Below are positions 21,552 through 30,612 of a stretch of 64,000 bases of DNA, in pieces (within the stretch, counting starts at the first letter, position 1; each line of letters begins with the position of its first letter). Under the pieces are notes generated by a model. That model saw only the letters and a program-made list of their open reading frames with translations, was not told where the DNA came from and ran no database searches. The translations under genes were made by a program, and so were the position numbers. Source of the DNA: AP-15 sp963772295. Lineage in GTDB: Bacteria; Pseudomonadota; Alphaproteobacteria; ATCC43930; CGMCC-115725. The stretch is from positions 1 to 64,000 of the forward strand of contig CAVYWO010000002.1 of the NCBI GenBank assembly GCA_963772295.1, written 5' to 3'.

Positions 21552-21890
21552 TTGCCGAACCGTCGACCGACGCATCGCGCGCCGGGCGTCCTCACCCCGG
21601 CTGAGCGCCGGGCGATGTATGACGCCGGGCGCCCGTCGCCTTCGCGCATTTACGGCCGCCGCTGGCAGCGGCTGCGCCTGGCGTATCTCGCTCGCAACCC
21701 GCTTTGCCAATGCGACGAGAACGAGGGCGCTGGCTGCGGCCGACCGGCGATCGTCGTCGATCACCGGATCCCGCACAACGGCGACCCCGCGCTTTTGTAC
21801 GATTGGGACAACCTGCAAAGCATGACGAAGGCCTGTCATGACCGGAAAACCGCAGCCCGAGACGGCGGTTTTGGAAACCCGCGCCGCTGA
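21552..21890 (+). CDS. HNH endonuclease (phage type)
   Basis: A protein of 112 residues using TTG 21552; a downstream ATG at 21615 would drop 21 residues. The zinc/HNH core is clear: RNPLCQCD then GCGRPAIVVDHRIPH, and DNLQSMTKACHDRKTA with the final His/Asn metal ligands. Length and layout (YGRRWQRLRLAYLARNP) match the small HNH nucleases placed just before terminase genes in tailed phages. Only a ParB-like scrap follows it here, so this is probably a prophage leftover. The nuclease itself appears intact. Confidence 0.85.
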   Translation: MPNRRPTHRAPGVLTPAERRAMYDAGRPSPSRIYGRRWQRLRLAYLARNPLCQCDENEGAGCGRPAIVVDHRIPHNGDPALLYDWDNLQSMTKACHDRKTAARDGGFGNPRR

Positions 21891-22037
21891 TCCCGCGGCG
21901 CCACGTGGCATCCGGGTGGCTCCACGCGCCGGGTCGAAACGGACCGCTCGGCCGGAATCTTCAAATCCTAATCACAAAAAATCGACTGGGGCGCGATCTA
22001 CGCCGCTTGGTCGAAAAAGTTTCGATACCCCTACCCC

Positions 22038-22139
22038 CTGGCCTGCCGACGCCATCGAGCGCCGGACAGTCGCCGCGCTTATCCCTTACGCGCGCAACGC
22101 TCGCAAACACAAGGCGAAGCAGGTTGCCGAGATCACCGC
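22038..22139 (+). pseudogene. ParB-like/DNA methylase N-terminal fragment
   Basis: The frame reads WPADAIERRTVAALIPYARN and then ARKHKAKQVAEITAS. This matches the opening of phage DNA modification methylases with a ParB/Srx-like N-terminal domain (RxVxxLIPYARNARxH). Homology stops after about 34 residues. It belongs with the HNH gene upstream as a decayed prophage segment and abuts the end of mtgA. Confidence 0.6.
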
Positions 22140-22247
22140 ATCGAAACGATGCCGATCTTCTCGGCCGCCCACACCGCCGCCGGCGCCACCGTTTTCGCGC
22201 CTGTTGGTGTTGGCAGCGCCCCGTCCCGCATCCGGATTCAGCCGGCC

Positions 22248-22931
22248 TCATCCCGCACCGCAGGGCAGAGGCCGTGCGGTCGGGAGAGCGGGCACATTGG
22301 ACCGGATCCAGGCGCTGCGGGCGACCACATGCGGGCTGGGGTGCCGCGGTGACCAGTCAAGCGGGTCGGGAAGCACTGCCGCGAGACGGACCGCTTCGGC
22401 TTCGGTCAGCGCGGCGGCGGGTTTTGCAAAATAATGCTGGGCGGCGGCCTCGGCACCGTAGATGCCCGGGCCCCATTCGACGACGTTGAGATAGATTTCC
22501 ATGATCCGCCGCTTGCCCCAGGCGAGCTCGATCAGCGCCGTAAACCAGGCTTCGAACGCTTTGCGCGGCCAGTCGCGGCCGGGCCACAGGAAGACGTTTT
22601 TCGCGGTCTGCATCGAGATGGTGCTGGCGCCCAGCAAGCGGCCATGTCCGCTCTCATAGCGGTCCCAGGCTGTCTCGATCGCGCCCCAGTCGAAGCCGTG
22701 GTGGCGGCAGAAGCGGGCGTCCTCGCCCGCCATCACGGCGCGAATCAAATGCGCGGAGATACGGTCGAGCGACCGCCAGGTCTTGTGCATGCCGTGACCG
22801 TTGACGAGGCGAAGCAACATCAACGGCGTGGTAGGCGGCGGCGCCGCGCGATAAAGCGCAACCAGCAGAATCGAAGCGAGGAGAAAGCCGCCGATGCCGT
22901 ACAGGGCGATGCGGCCGAGCCGCCGCAGCAT
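22248..22931 (-). CDS. mtgA: Monofunctional biosynthetic peptidoglycan transglycosylase
   Basis: A protein of 227 residues from ATG 22931; an upstream in-frame ATG at 23039 adds 36 basic residues without homology. One transmembrane helix lies at about 8-27 and the GT51 domain follows in the periplasm. Catalytic Glu70 lies in MAGEDARFCRHHGFDW. Further GT51 blocks are GASTISMQTAKNVFLW and KRRIMEIYLNVVEWGPGIYG. It polymerises lipid II into glycan chains without a transpeptidase domain. The C-terminal end runs into the phage scrap, but length is normal for the family. Confidence 0.93.
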   Translation of the reverse strand: MLRRLGRIALYGIGGFLLASILLVALYRAAPPPTTPLMLLRLVNGHGMHKTWRSLDRISAHLIRAVMAGEDARFCRHHGFDWGAIETAWDRYESGHGRLLGASTISMQTAKNVFLWPGRDWPRKAFEAWFTALIELAWGKRRIMEIYLNVVEWGPGIYGAEAAAQHYFAKPAAALTEAEAVRLAAVLPDPLDWSPRHPSPHVVARSAWIRSNVPALPTARPLPCGAG

Positions 22932-23150
22932 GGCAAATCGGCGATTTCCGGCCGCGCCTGTGGCCCGTCGCCGATGCAAGCCAAGCGCTTCGCGGCGCAG
23001 CAAACGCCGGTTCAAATCCTGTCTCGTGGCTCGCGCCAATGATCACCGCTCGGGCGTGTTATGCCCTCGGGCCCGGCGCGCGGACCCTTGCCGGCGGAGG
23101 GTGCGACCGGCCGGCGGGGCATGCAACGCCGCGAACTAACCAAGTCGGCC

Positions 23151-23543
23151 CTATTCCGCCGCGATGCGCTCCCACACGATCTCCCGGTATTCCTCGTTGC
23201 CGCCAGTCTGGCGCGGCGGCGGCGTGAGGATCATGCGCTCGCCGTCGAACCGCACGCCACGCACCTGATCGCCGCCGATCCGGCTCGGATCCGAAGCCGC
23301 GTCGACCCGTGTGACAAGCCGCGCGCCGTCGAATGCGTAAGTGCCGCAATAGGAGCTGTATTCGCGGCTGACGTCGGACGGAAGCTCCACCCGCCCGTCG
23401 CACACGACGGACATCATGCGCCCGCCCGCCGTGAATGCGACCCGGCCCATCGCCTTTCCGCCGTACGGAGCGGGCAACGCCGCGCCCGACGCGTTCCGCG
23501 CGGTTGCGGACACCAGTTTCCAGGTACCGACGATGGATGGCAT
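23151..23543 (-). CDS. Lipocalin-like domain protein
   Basis: A protein of 130 residues from ATG 23543, preceded by GGGGAGGGTTGC as ribosome site; a longer open frame starts at 23633 without homology. It begins SIVGTWKLVSATARN, the signature of the Lipocalin_5 family, with GRVAFTAGGRMMSVV and YCGTYAFDGARLVTRVD typical of the second and third strand pairs, and ends with WERIAAE. No signal peptide, so it is predicted to be cytoplasmic. Function is unknown. It is only distantly related to the secreted protein at 20928. Confidence 0.75.
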   Translation of the reverse strand: MPSIVGTWKLVSATARNASGAALPAPYGGKAMGRVAFTAGGRMMSVVCDGRVELPSDVSREYSSYCGTYAFDGARLVTRVDAASDPSRIGGDQVRGVRFDGERMILTPPPRQTGGNEEYREIVWERIAAE

Positions 23544-23763
23544 GCAACCCTCCCCAGGGACGAAACCCGGCACCGGCAATGGCGACGTCAACCCCCCGCC
23601 GCCCCACCATAGCGGTTTGGGGTAGGAAATCACCCGTTCCCTCTGCGCCCTCTGCGGGTGAGGCTGCTTTGCTCGCCGTTCATCGCGGAAAGCGGTGGAG
23701 CATCGCCAATTCGCGCGGAGCCCGTGCCCGCGCGCCTCGCGCCGCCTGTTTGTTGATCCCGCT

Positions 23764-23907
23764 CTAGGCGGCGATCGGTTGGATCAGGCTCGGGTCGTTG
23801 TTCCTCACGTTGCCCACCCGCCGGCTCACTGGCCAGCAGACCATGTCTTCGGCGGGAAAGGGCGCCAGCAGGGCTTGAGCTGTGATTCGGTCGCCGGCTT
23901 CTCGCCC
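23764..23907 (-). pseudogene. SOS response-associated peptidase (YedK/HMCES family) C-terminal fragment
   Basis: Read on the minus strand toward TAG 23764-23766, the frame gives ALLAPFPAEDMVCWPVSRRV followed by NVRNNDPSLIQPIAA. This is the conserved C-terminus of SRAP proteins (LLxPFPAExMxxWPVSxxVNxxxNDxPxLIEP). These proteins shield abasic sites in single-stranded DNA. The rest of the gene, including the catalytic Cys2, should lie to the right but is absent: the similarity stops next to the IS630 left end at 23911. The insertion sequence or a deletion it caused has removed most of the gene. Confidence 0.75.
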
Positions 23908-23910
23908 AGC

Positions 23911-23941
23911 TAGTGTTATGATGCGCAAATAACTATACACA
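23911..23941 (+). repeat. IS630 left terminal inverted repeat
   Basis: Starts TAGTGTTATGATGCGCAAAT. It pairs with the right end at 25090-25120 at 23 of 30 positions, with an uninterrupted core AAATAACTA. Confidence 0.85.
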
Positions 23942-23943
23942 TG

Positions 23944-25080
23944 TCACGCTGCCTTCTTTCGCGTACGACGCACGGTGCAGCCGGGCTGAATCTCTTCCAG
24001 CCGCCGCCGACAGCGCTCGATCTTGGCGAGGATATCTTCGGCTTGCGCCCGCCAGATAAAGGGCTTGGGATCGCGATTCCAAGCCGCAATGAAGTCCTCG
24101 ATCGCGGCCACCAAGTCCGGGACACTGGCAAAGCTGCCACGGCGCACGGCTTTGCCGGTCAGATCGCCGAACCAGCGTTCCACCAAATTCAGCCAGCTGG
24201 AGCTGGTCGGAATGAAGTGTACCGTGAAGCGCGGATGGCGCTTCAACCAGCGTTGTACCTGTGCGGTTTTGTGTGTGCCGTAGTTGTCCAACACCAGATG
24301 CAAATCCAACTCCGGCGCGTACTCGGCATCGATCTGGCGCAGAAAGCGCAAGAACTCCTGATGCCGATGGCGCGGAAAACACCGCCCGCTGACCGTTCCG
24401 GCCGCCACGTTCAGCGCGGCAAAAAGTGTCGTGGTGCCATGGCGCACATAGTCGTGCGTCCAGGTGCCGCAACGTCCCCGCTTCATCGGCAGCCCAGGCT
24501 GCGTGCGATCCAAGGCCTGGATCTGACTTTTTTCATCCACGCACAGCACCACCGCGTTCTGCGGCGGATGCAAGTACACGCCCACCACATCCAGCAGCTT
24601 CGGCACGAATTGCGGGTCGCGCGAGAGTTTGAACGTCTCCTGCCGGTGCGGCTGCAAGCCGTGCTCCTGCCAGATGCGGCACACCGTGCTCGCGTCCACG
24701 CCTTGGGCCCTGGCCATCGCCCGAGTGCTCCAGTGCGTCTGCCCAGGCGGTTTGCTGCTCAGCGTGGCCTTCACAATGCGTTCGGCCAGGCCCGGCTGGG
24801 GTTTGCGTCCGCGTCCTTCGGCCACCGCCCACAAGCTCTGCGCCCCCGCGGCGACGAAGCGCTCCCGCCACAGCCGACAGGTGTGCCAATTCAATCCAAG
24901 CTCCTGCGCAATTGCCACGTCGGCGTATCCCTCATGCGCCAGCAAAACAATCCGGCAGCGCTTCACCACCTGCTGCGGCGTGCCATGCGCCCGAACCCAT
25001 CCTTGCAGCAGTTCCTGCTGTTCGGCTCTCAGCTCCAGAGTGGCTACCCGATTCCTGCTCACCCGCTGAGTAGGCCACAA
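23944..25080 (-). CDS. IS630-family transposase
   Basis: A full-length protein of 378 residues. An N-terminal helix-turn-helix region (VAIAQELGLNWHTCRLWRER, about 55-74) should bind the terminal repeats. The DDE catalytic triad is complete: Asp182 in VVLCVDEKSQ, Asp265 in LVLDNYGTHK and Glu301 in SSSWLNLVERWF. It catalyses cut-and-paste transposition into TA sites. The frame is uninterrupted and lies centrally between the two terminal repeats, so the element may still be active. Confidence 0.95.
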   Translation of the reverse strand: MWPTQRVSRNRVATLELRAEQQELLQGWVRAHGTPQQVVKRCRIVLLAHEGYADVAIAQELGLNWHTCRLWRERFVAAGAQSLWAVAEGRGRKPQPGLAERIVKATLSSKPPGQTHWSTRAMARAQGVDASTVCRIWQEHGLQPHRQETFKLSRDPQFVPKLLDVVGVYLHPPQNAVVLCVDEKSQIQALDRTQPGLPMKRGRCGTWTHDYVRHGTTTLFAALNVAAGTVSGRCFPRHRHQEFLRFLRQIDAEYAPELDLHLVLDNYGTHKTAQVQRWLKRHPRFTVHFIPTSSSWLNLVERWFGDLTGKAVRRGSFASVPDLVAAIEDFIAAWNRDPKPFIWRAQAEDILAKIERCRRRLEEIQPGCTVRRTRKKAA

Positions 25081-25089
25081 GGCGAGCCA

Positions 25090-25120
25090 AATGTCTAGTT
25101 ATTTCGGCAGCAGTACACTA
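25090..25120 (-). repeat. IS630 right terminal inverted repeat
   Basis: On the minus strand it starts TAGTGTACTGCTGCCGAAAT. It is the partner of the left repeat at 23911-23941. Confidence 0.85.
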
Positions 25121-25373
25121 GAGGGGTCAGGCCTCGAGTTCGAGCACCGCCGGCGTGCGATTGTGAAACTGCGCGCGGCGAGAGGCAGGAGTTGCCCCTT
25201 AAGAGACGTTCCCGACGGGCTCGGGAGACAGTCGAGTGGCGTGGAAAGCGCCCCGTCCGTGCCGGTAGAATGGAGATGGCGTCTTGGTAGCTTGGATTGA
25301 GGAAGAGCATGACGACTAACGCTGCGTGAGGGTAGGATCGGCAAAATTCCTCAGATTAAGGAGGAGATGAGCA

Positions 25374-26633
25374 ATGCGAAGGCTGCTCGGGGCGATCTTG
25401 GGGGGCCTGTTCATCGGGCTCGTGGTCGCGGTGTTGGCGGCGCCGGCTTCGGCGGTCGAGCCGATCAGGATCGGCTTTGGCATGGGGCTGACCGGCGGGC
25501 TCGCCGCCAGCGGCAAGGCGGCGCTGCTGGCGATGAAGATTTGGGAAGACGAGATCAACGCCGAGGGCGGCCTGTTGGGTCGGCCGGTCAAGCTCATTTA
25601 TTACGATGACCAGAGCAACCCGGCGACCGTGCCGGGGATCTTCACCAAGCTCCTCGACGTCGACAAAGTCGGCCTGGTGGTCGGCGATTACGGCACCAAT
25701 CTAACGGCACCGGCGATGCCGGTCGTCATCGCCCACAACATGACCTTCCTCGGGCTGTTCGGGCTCGACGTCAACCGCGAGTTCCACTATCCGAGATTCT
25801 TCATGATGTTACCGACCGGCGGACCCGATCCGTCGCGCAGCTTCTCGGAGCCGTTCTTCAAGATCGCCGCGGCACAGAAGCCAAAGCCGAAGACCCTGGC
25901 GATCATTGCCGCCGATGCCGAATTTCCGCACCACGCCGCCGACGGCGCCCGCACCAATGCCAAGGCGGAAGGGTTCACGATCGTCTATGACAAGACCTAC
26001 CCACCGTCGACGACCGATTACACCCCGATCGTCCAGGCGATCCAGGCGGCCAATCCGGACATCGTGTTCGCCGCCTCCTATCCGCCCGATGCGGTCGGCA
26101 TGGTCCGCGCCACCAACGAGGTCGGCCTTAAGACCAAATTGTTCGGCGGCGGCCTCGTCGGGTTGCAATACCCGTCGATCAAGACCCAGCTCGGGCCGCT
26201 ATTGAACGGCATCGTCGACTACGATTACTGGGAGCCGGCGAAGACGCTGGTGTTTCCGGGCATCGACGACTTTCTGAAGAAATATCAGGCAAAGGCCAAG
26301 GGCGCCGGCGTCGATCCGCTCGGCTATTACCTGCCGCCCTTCGCCTATGCCAATCTCCAAGTGCTTGCCACCGCGGTCGAAGGAACAAAGAGCCTCGACC
26401 AGGACAAGCTCGCTCAGTATCTGCACAGCCATACGATCAAGACGATCGTTGGCGACATCAAATACGGGCCGAATGGCGAATGGGCCGAGCCGCGGGTCCT
26501 GGAGATCCAGTTCCACGGCGTCGAGGGCAACGGCCTCGACCAGTGGCGGAACGACAGTCGCGTTACGATCCTGTGGCCGCCGAAGGTGGCGACCGGCACT
26601 ATGGTGTACCCTTACACGGTCGCGAGGAAATAG
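25374..26633 (+). CDS. Branched-chain amino acid type (LivK-like) ABC substrate-binding protein
   Basis: A protein of 419 residues. Residues 1-27 are a Sec signal peptide (AAPASAVEPIRIG). The mature part is a type I periplasmic binding fold (Peripla_BP_6): GLTGGLAASGKAALLAMKIW, NAEGGLLGRPVKLIYYDDQS, YTPIVQAIQAANPDIVFAASYP, and the closing hydrophobic strands. A very strong ribosome site, AAGGAGGAGATGAGCA, precedes ATG 25374. No livHMGF genes are nearby, so its permease lies elsewhere, as with the four NMT1-type proteins. Ligand cannot be deduced. It is followed 184 bases later by paralogue 3 of the cyclase family. Confidence 0.9.
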   Translation: MRRLLGAILGGLFIGLVVAVLAAPASAVEPIRIGFGMGLTGGLAASGKAALLAMKIWEDEINAEGGLLGRPVKLIYYDDQSNPATVPGIFTKLLDVDKVGLVVGDYGTNLTAPAMPVVIAHNMTFLGLFGLDVNREFHYPRFFMMLPTGGPDPSRSFSEPFFKIAAAQKPKPKTLAIIAADAEFPHHAADGARTNAKAEGFTIVYDKTYPPSTTDYTPIVQAIQAANPDIVFAASYPPDAVGMVRATNEVGLKTKLFGGGLVGLQYPSIKTQLGPLLNGIVDYDYWEPAKTLVFPGIDDFLKKYQAKAKGAGVDPLGYYLPPFAYANLQVLATAVEGTKSLDQDKLAQYLHSHTIKTIVGDIKYGPNGEWAEPRVLEIQFHGVEGNGLDQWRNDSRVTILWPPKVATGTMVYPYTVARK

Positions 26634-26817
26634 CCGGCCCAGCGAACGCCGCGTAGAACGGCTCGGCGCGAGCAAGGCAGCCGCGGGTCGATTTACGTGA
26701 TCGTAGCCAGAACTCAATCGGTCCCTGCCGGCCAGCGGGAGTGCGCTCTCAATCCTCAGCTTCTACGACGACCGCCGCTCAAGTATGGTTAAGGAGCATC
26801 GAATTCAGGGGTACCCT

Positions 26818-29800
26818 ATGCGCTGCCCAAGCTGCATGGCCGAAAACACAGCGCCGCGGCGCTTTTGCCTACAATGTGGTTCGGCGCTGCCTGTTCCCTG
26901 CCCCGGGTGCGGATTTGAGAATGAGCCCGCTGCGAGGTTCTGCGGCGGTTGCGGCAAACCGATCGCTGAGGCGACCGCTCAAGAGCTGGTAGCAGCGTCG
27001 GCACCACCTCGCACCCATAGCGCTGAGCGGCGCCATCTCACCGTGATGTTCTGTGACTTGGTCGGGTCGACGTCGCTATCGGCGCGCAATGACCCCGAGG
27101 ATCTGCGCGAGATCATCGGCATCTACCACCGCTGCGTCGCCGAAACGGTTGCCCGCTTCGACGGTTTTGTCGCGAAGTACATGGGCGACGGGGTGCTGGT
27201 CTATTTCGGCTATCCGCGGGCGGACGAGCACGACGCCGAGCGGGCGGTGCGCGCTGGGCTGGCATTGGTCGAGGCGGTGGGTGGACTCGACACCGCTGCC
27301 GGCCCACGATTGCAGGTGCGGGTCGGGATAGGCACCGGGCTGGTCGTCGTCGGCGATCTAATCGGCCAGGGTGCCGCCCAGGAGCAGGCCGTGGTCGGCG
27401 AGACGCCTAACCTGGCGGCGCGGCTGCAGGCGCTGGCCGAACCAGGGACGGTGGTCATCGGGCCGCGCACGCGGCAGCTGACCGCCGGACTGTTCGACTA
27501 CGAGGATCTGGGGCCCGTCGAGGTTAGGGGCTTCGGCGCGCCGGTCATAGCCGCGCGGGTAGTGCGCGAAAGCTCCGTCGAAGGCCGTTTCGCGGCATTG
27601 CGCACGACAGCCACCCCGCTCGTCGGCCGCGACGAGGAACTCGACCTGCTCGTGCGCCGATGGCGGCAAGCCAAGGCCGGCGAGGGCCGGGTCGTGTTGA
27701 TCTCCGGCGAGCCCGGCATCGGCAAGTCGCGACTGACCGCGGCGCTGGCGGAGAATATCGCCGGCGAGCCGCACACGAGGCTGCGCTATTTCGCGTCGCC
27801 ACACCATCAGGACAGCGCACTTTACCCGTTCGTCGCCCAGCTCGAACGCGCCGCCGGCTTCGCACGCCACGACACGCCGGAGGCGAAGCTCTGCAAGCTC
27901 AGGGCGTTGATCGCCGAGGGTGCCGCCGAGCCCGACGAGATTACGCTGATTGCCGAGCTGCTCGCACTGCCAAACGCCGCGGCGAAGCTCGATCTGAGCC
28001 CGCAGCGCAAACGCGAGAAACTGCTCGCCGGGCTGCTGCACCAGCTGGAGGCGCTCGCCCACAGCCATCCGGTGCTGATGGTCTTTGAGGACGCGCACTG
28101 GATCGACCCGAGTTCGCGCGACCTGATCGATCTGGCGGTCGATCGTATCCGGCGGCTGCCGGTATTGCTGCTCGTTATCTTTCGCCCGGAATTCCAGCCG
28201 CCCTGGACCGACCAGCCGCATGTCACGACAGTGGCGCTGAACCGGCTCGGTGAGCGGGACGGTACTGCCTTGATCGAGCAGCTTGCCGGCAATGCCGGCG
28301 TCTCCTCCGATCTCGTCGCCGAGATCGTCGAGCGCACCGACGGCGTGCCGTTGTTCATTGAGGAGCTGACCAAAGCCGTTGTCGAAGCCGGTGTCGATCG
28401 CGGCGCCTTGACCTTGTCCGGCGTGCCGGTGTCCTCGCTCGCCGTTCCGGCGACGCTGCATGCCTCCTTGCTGGGGCGCCTCGACCGGCTCGGCCCGATC
28501 GCCAAGCTGGTCGCCCAAGCCGGCGCCGCGATCGGCCGCGACTTTTCTTACGACCTGGTGGCTGCCGCCGCCGGGGTTGCCGAACCGGAGCTGCAGGACG
28601 CACTCCGGCGCCTCGTCGGGTCCGGCCTCGTCTTTCAGCGCGGCGGGCCGCCGGCGTCGGAATACCTGTTCAAGCACGCGCTGGTTCAGGACACCGCCTA
28701 CAGCACGCTGCTGCGCGGCCCGCGTCAGGCTTTGCATCGGCGGATCGCCACAGCGATGGAGGCGCAGTTTCCCTCGGTTTTGGAGGCGCGACCGGAGCTT
28801 GCCGCCCACCATTACGGCGAGGCGGCGATGGCCGACAAGGCGGTGCCTTATTGGCTCCTCGCGGGCAAATTGTCGCTCGCAAAGCCAGCCGTGGAGGAGG
28901 CGGTCGCGCAGCTTCGCCGAGGTCTCCGCCTCCTTCAGAGCCTGCCCGAGACGCTTGAGCGAAGCCGGCTGGAGCTCGACCTTCACATCCCTTTGATGGC
29001 GGCGCTGATGAGCGCCAGGGGCTACGCGCATGCGGAAACCTCCGCCGCCTTGGACCGCTCGCGGCAGCTCGTCGCCGCCACGGCGGCAACCGGAACACCG
29101 CTTCATTTCTCGGTCCTCTACGGCGTCTGGGCGACGGACAGCGTCGGAGGAAACGCCGAGCGGGCGCTGGAACACGCGCAGCAATTTCTCGCGCTGGCGG
29201 AGACGCAGTCCGCTTCGGCGCCGCGCCTGATCGGCCACCGGCTTCTTGCGACCGGGCAGTTGGTGACCGGCGATTTCCGGCAAGCCCGGCCCCACCTCGA
29301 ACTGGCCGCATCGCTCTATCGGCCTGAGGAGCACCGCGAATTCGCCTTCCACACCAGCCAGGACATCGGCGCCAGCGCGTTGTGCTATTTGTCCTGGGCG
29401 CTGTGGCATGACGGCTATCCCGATCAGGCGGCGCGGACCGCCGATCGAGCGCTTCTCCATGCGCGCGAGTTCGGCCACGCTCACACGCTGGCGAATACCC
29501 TCTGGCATATCGCAATGCCCGCTCTTCTCTCCCGCGATGCCCCGCGCGTCGAGCGGCTCGCAAACGAGAACGCGACGATCTCCAAGGAACGCGGCTTCCC
29601 GCTGTATGGCGCGCACTCCGACGTGCAGCTTGGCTGGGTAGCGGCTCACCGGCGACAAGGCGCCGATTGCATCGACCGGATGCGCCGCGGTATTGCCGCG
29701 GCAACCGCCACCGGATCACGCTTTCTCGAGCCTTTTTATCTCGGCCTGGTCGCCGAAGCCCTGGCGTTTGCCGGCGAGGTCGAAGAGGGGCTCGCGGAGC

Positions 29801-30132
29801 TCGATCAAGCCCTCGCAAGATCAACCGAATCTGGCGAGAAGTGGACGGACGCGGAACTTCACCGATTGCGCGGCGACCTGGTGTGCCGATTGCCGCGACC
29901 CGATTTGGATCAGGCCGAATGTTCCCTTCGCGCCGCTCTGTCGATCGCTCGGGAGCAGGGCACCAAGGGCTTTGAACTGCGCGCCGCGACGAGCCTCGCA
30001 CGGCTTTGGCGCGACCACGGGCGGCGCGAGGAGGCGCGGGAATTGCTGGCGCCGGTCTACGGTTCGTTCAGCGAAGGCTTCGATGCCGCCGATCTGAAAG
30101 AAGCGAAGGGGCTACTCAACGAGTTGAGGTGA
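26818..30132 (+). CDS. Zinc ribbon-class III nucleotide cyclase-AAA ATPase-TPR protein, paralogue 3 (type C back end)
   Basis: A protein of 1104 residues from ATG 26818. An ATG at 26785 would add 11 residues, but the metal-binding start MRCPSC and the AGGGG just upstream favour 26818. In place of the SAM domain there is a double zinc ribbon: Cys3/6/17/20 and Cys28/31/42/45. The cyclase follows with metal Asp80 (MFCDLVGS), YMGDGV and VGETPNLAAR. The ATPase has Walker A GEPGIGKSR and Walker-B-like VFEDAHWIDPSS. The TPR-like tail ends LLAPVYGSFSEGF. It is most like paralogues 8 and 9 in the ATPase region (FRPEFQPPW). It stands alone on the plus strand and has no E element upstream, so its regulation may differ from the rest. 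Confidence 0.92.
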   Translation: MRCPSCMAENTAPRRFCLQCGSALPVPCPGCGFENEPAARFCGGCGKPIAEATAQELVAASAPPRTHSAERRHLTVMFCDLVGSTSLSARNDPEDLREIIGIYHRCVAETVARFDGFVAKYMGDGVLVYFGYPRADEHDAERAVRAGLALVEAVGGLDTAAGPRLQVRVGIGTGLVVVGDLIGQGAAQEQAVVGETPNLAARLQALAEPGTVVIGPRTRQLTAGLFDYEDLGPVEVRGFGAPVIAARVVRESSVEGRFAALRTTATPLVGRDEELDLLVRRWRQAKAGEGRVVLISGEPGIGKSRLTAALAENIAGEPHTRLRYFASPHHQDSALYPFVAQLERAAGFARHDTPEAKLCKLRALIAEGAAEPDEITLIAELLALPNAAAKLDLSPQRKREKLLAGLLHQLEALAHSHPVLMVFEDAHWIDPSSRDLIDLAVDRIRRLPVLLLVIFRPEFQPPWTDQPHVTTVALNRLGERDGTALIEQLAGNAGVSSDLVAEIVERTDGVPLFIEELTKAVVEAGVDRGALTLSGVPVSSLAVPATLHASLLGRLDRLGPIAKLVAQAGAAIGRDFSYDLVAAAAGVAEPELQDALRRLVGSGLVFQRGGPPASEYLFKHALVQDTAYSTLLRGPRQALHRRIATAMEAQFPSVLEARPELAAHHYGEAAMADKAVPYWLLAGKLSLAKPAVEEAVAQLRRGLRLLQSLPETLERSRLELDLHIPLMAALMSARGYAHAETSAALDRSRQLVAATAATGTPLHFSVLYGVWATDSVGGNAERALEHAQQFLALAETQSASAPRLIGHRLLATGQLVTGDFRQARPHLELAASLYRPEEHREFAFHTSQDIGASALCYLSWALWHDGYPDQAARTADRALLHAREFGHAHTLANTLWHIAMPALLSRDAPRVERLANENATISKERGFPLYGAHSDVQLGWVAAHRRQGADCIDRMRRGIAAATATGSRFLEPFYLGLVAEALAFAGEVEEGLAELDQALARSTESGEKWTDAELHRLRGDLVCRLPRPDLDQAECSLRAALSIAREQGTKGFELRAATSLARLWRDHGRREEARELLAPVYGSFSEGFDAADLKEAKGLLNELR

Positions 30133-30156
30133 GCCGGGCGTCGGCATGTCCAAACT

Positions 30157-30205
30157 AGTCTGGCGCGGATGACCGCTTCCTGGGCAACCCGACGAGCCTC
30201 GCGTG
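30157..30205 (+). repeat. Trailer element T after paralogue 3
   Basis: AGTCTGGCGCGGATGACCGC and the following CTTCCTGGGCAACCCGACGA lie about 25 bases after the stop codon. They match the trailers of paralogues 2, 6 and 8 in the gene direction. Confidence 0.65.
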
Positions 30206-30329
30206 GCCAGGATGTCTCTTGACGGTCCAAGCGTTGCGGTTCCATCGCGGTCTGGCCACCGGCCGGAATCGGCGCTCAGCGGGCCTCGACCATTCTCGAG
30301 GCCGGAAGGGATCAAAGTCGTCGGGGAGC

Positions 30330-30460
30330 GCCAGCCAGAGCCCGCGGCGACACGAATTCGATGTAGGCGCGCAGTTTCGCTGGCAGCAGACTGGCCGTCG
30401 GACGGTCGGATAGACGGGGCGCAGGTTCGAATTTCGACGAGCATGAGCGGCAACCATGCC
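30330..30460 (-). pseudogene. LysR-type regulator C-terminal remnant
   Basis: Minus-strand frames read NLRPVYPT, then after a shift SLLPAKLRAYIEFVSPRAL. This resembles the last strand and helix of LysR substrate-binding domains (VYPxxRxLPAKLRAFVDFV). No DNA-binding part remains. The rest of 30206-30612 shows no gene. Short and frameshifted, so the call is tentative. Confidence 0.4.
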
Positions 30461-30612
30461 GCCGCACGGAGCCTCGCTCAGCACGAGGCTGCAATGCCGA
30501 TCATGTTGCACAGCGAGTTCTGCTCGGCCGTGAAGTCTCCCGCGCGTCTTCGGTTTTCGTTTCCAGCGCTCCTGGCGCCAGTCTCGGCGTGAACCGCCGG
30601 CGATCCTCGGCT

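Larger units (their letters stand above)
23911..25120 (-). mobile_element. IS630-family insertion sequence
   Basis: A 1.2 kb element with one transposase gene. Terminal inverted repeats of about 30 bases match at 23 positions: the left end reads TAGTGTTATGATGC with AAATAACTATACA, and the right end read backwards gives TAGTGTACTGCTGC with AAATAACTAGACA. Both ends carry TA, the dinucleotide that IS630/Tc1 elements duplicate. Ends and gene look intact, so the insertion is probably recent relative to its surroundings. Confidence 0.88.

Noticed and set aside
23005..23041. tRNA T-arm-like GCCGGTTCAAATCCTGTC followed by GCGCCA.
   Set aside because: The stem has a mismatch and a wobble, and no matching acceptor, D or anticodon arm lies upstream. 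Could be the 3' end of a tRNA left as an attachment site, but there is no supporting structure.
25121..25373. Minus-strand tail FHNRTPAVLELEA ending in TGA right of IS630, as possible other half of the broken SOS peptidase gene.
   Set aside because: It ends in its own stop codon and does not match SRAP N-terminal sequence. Upstream frames are closed.
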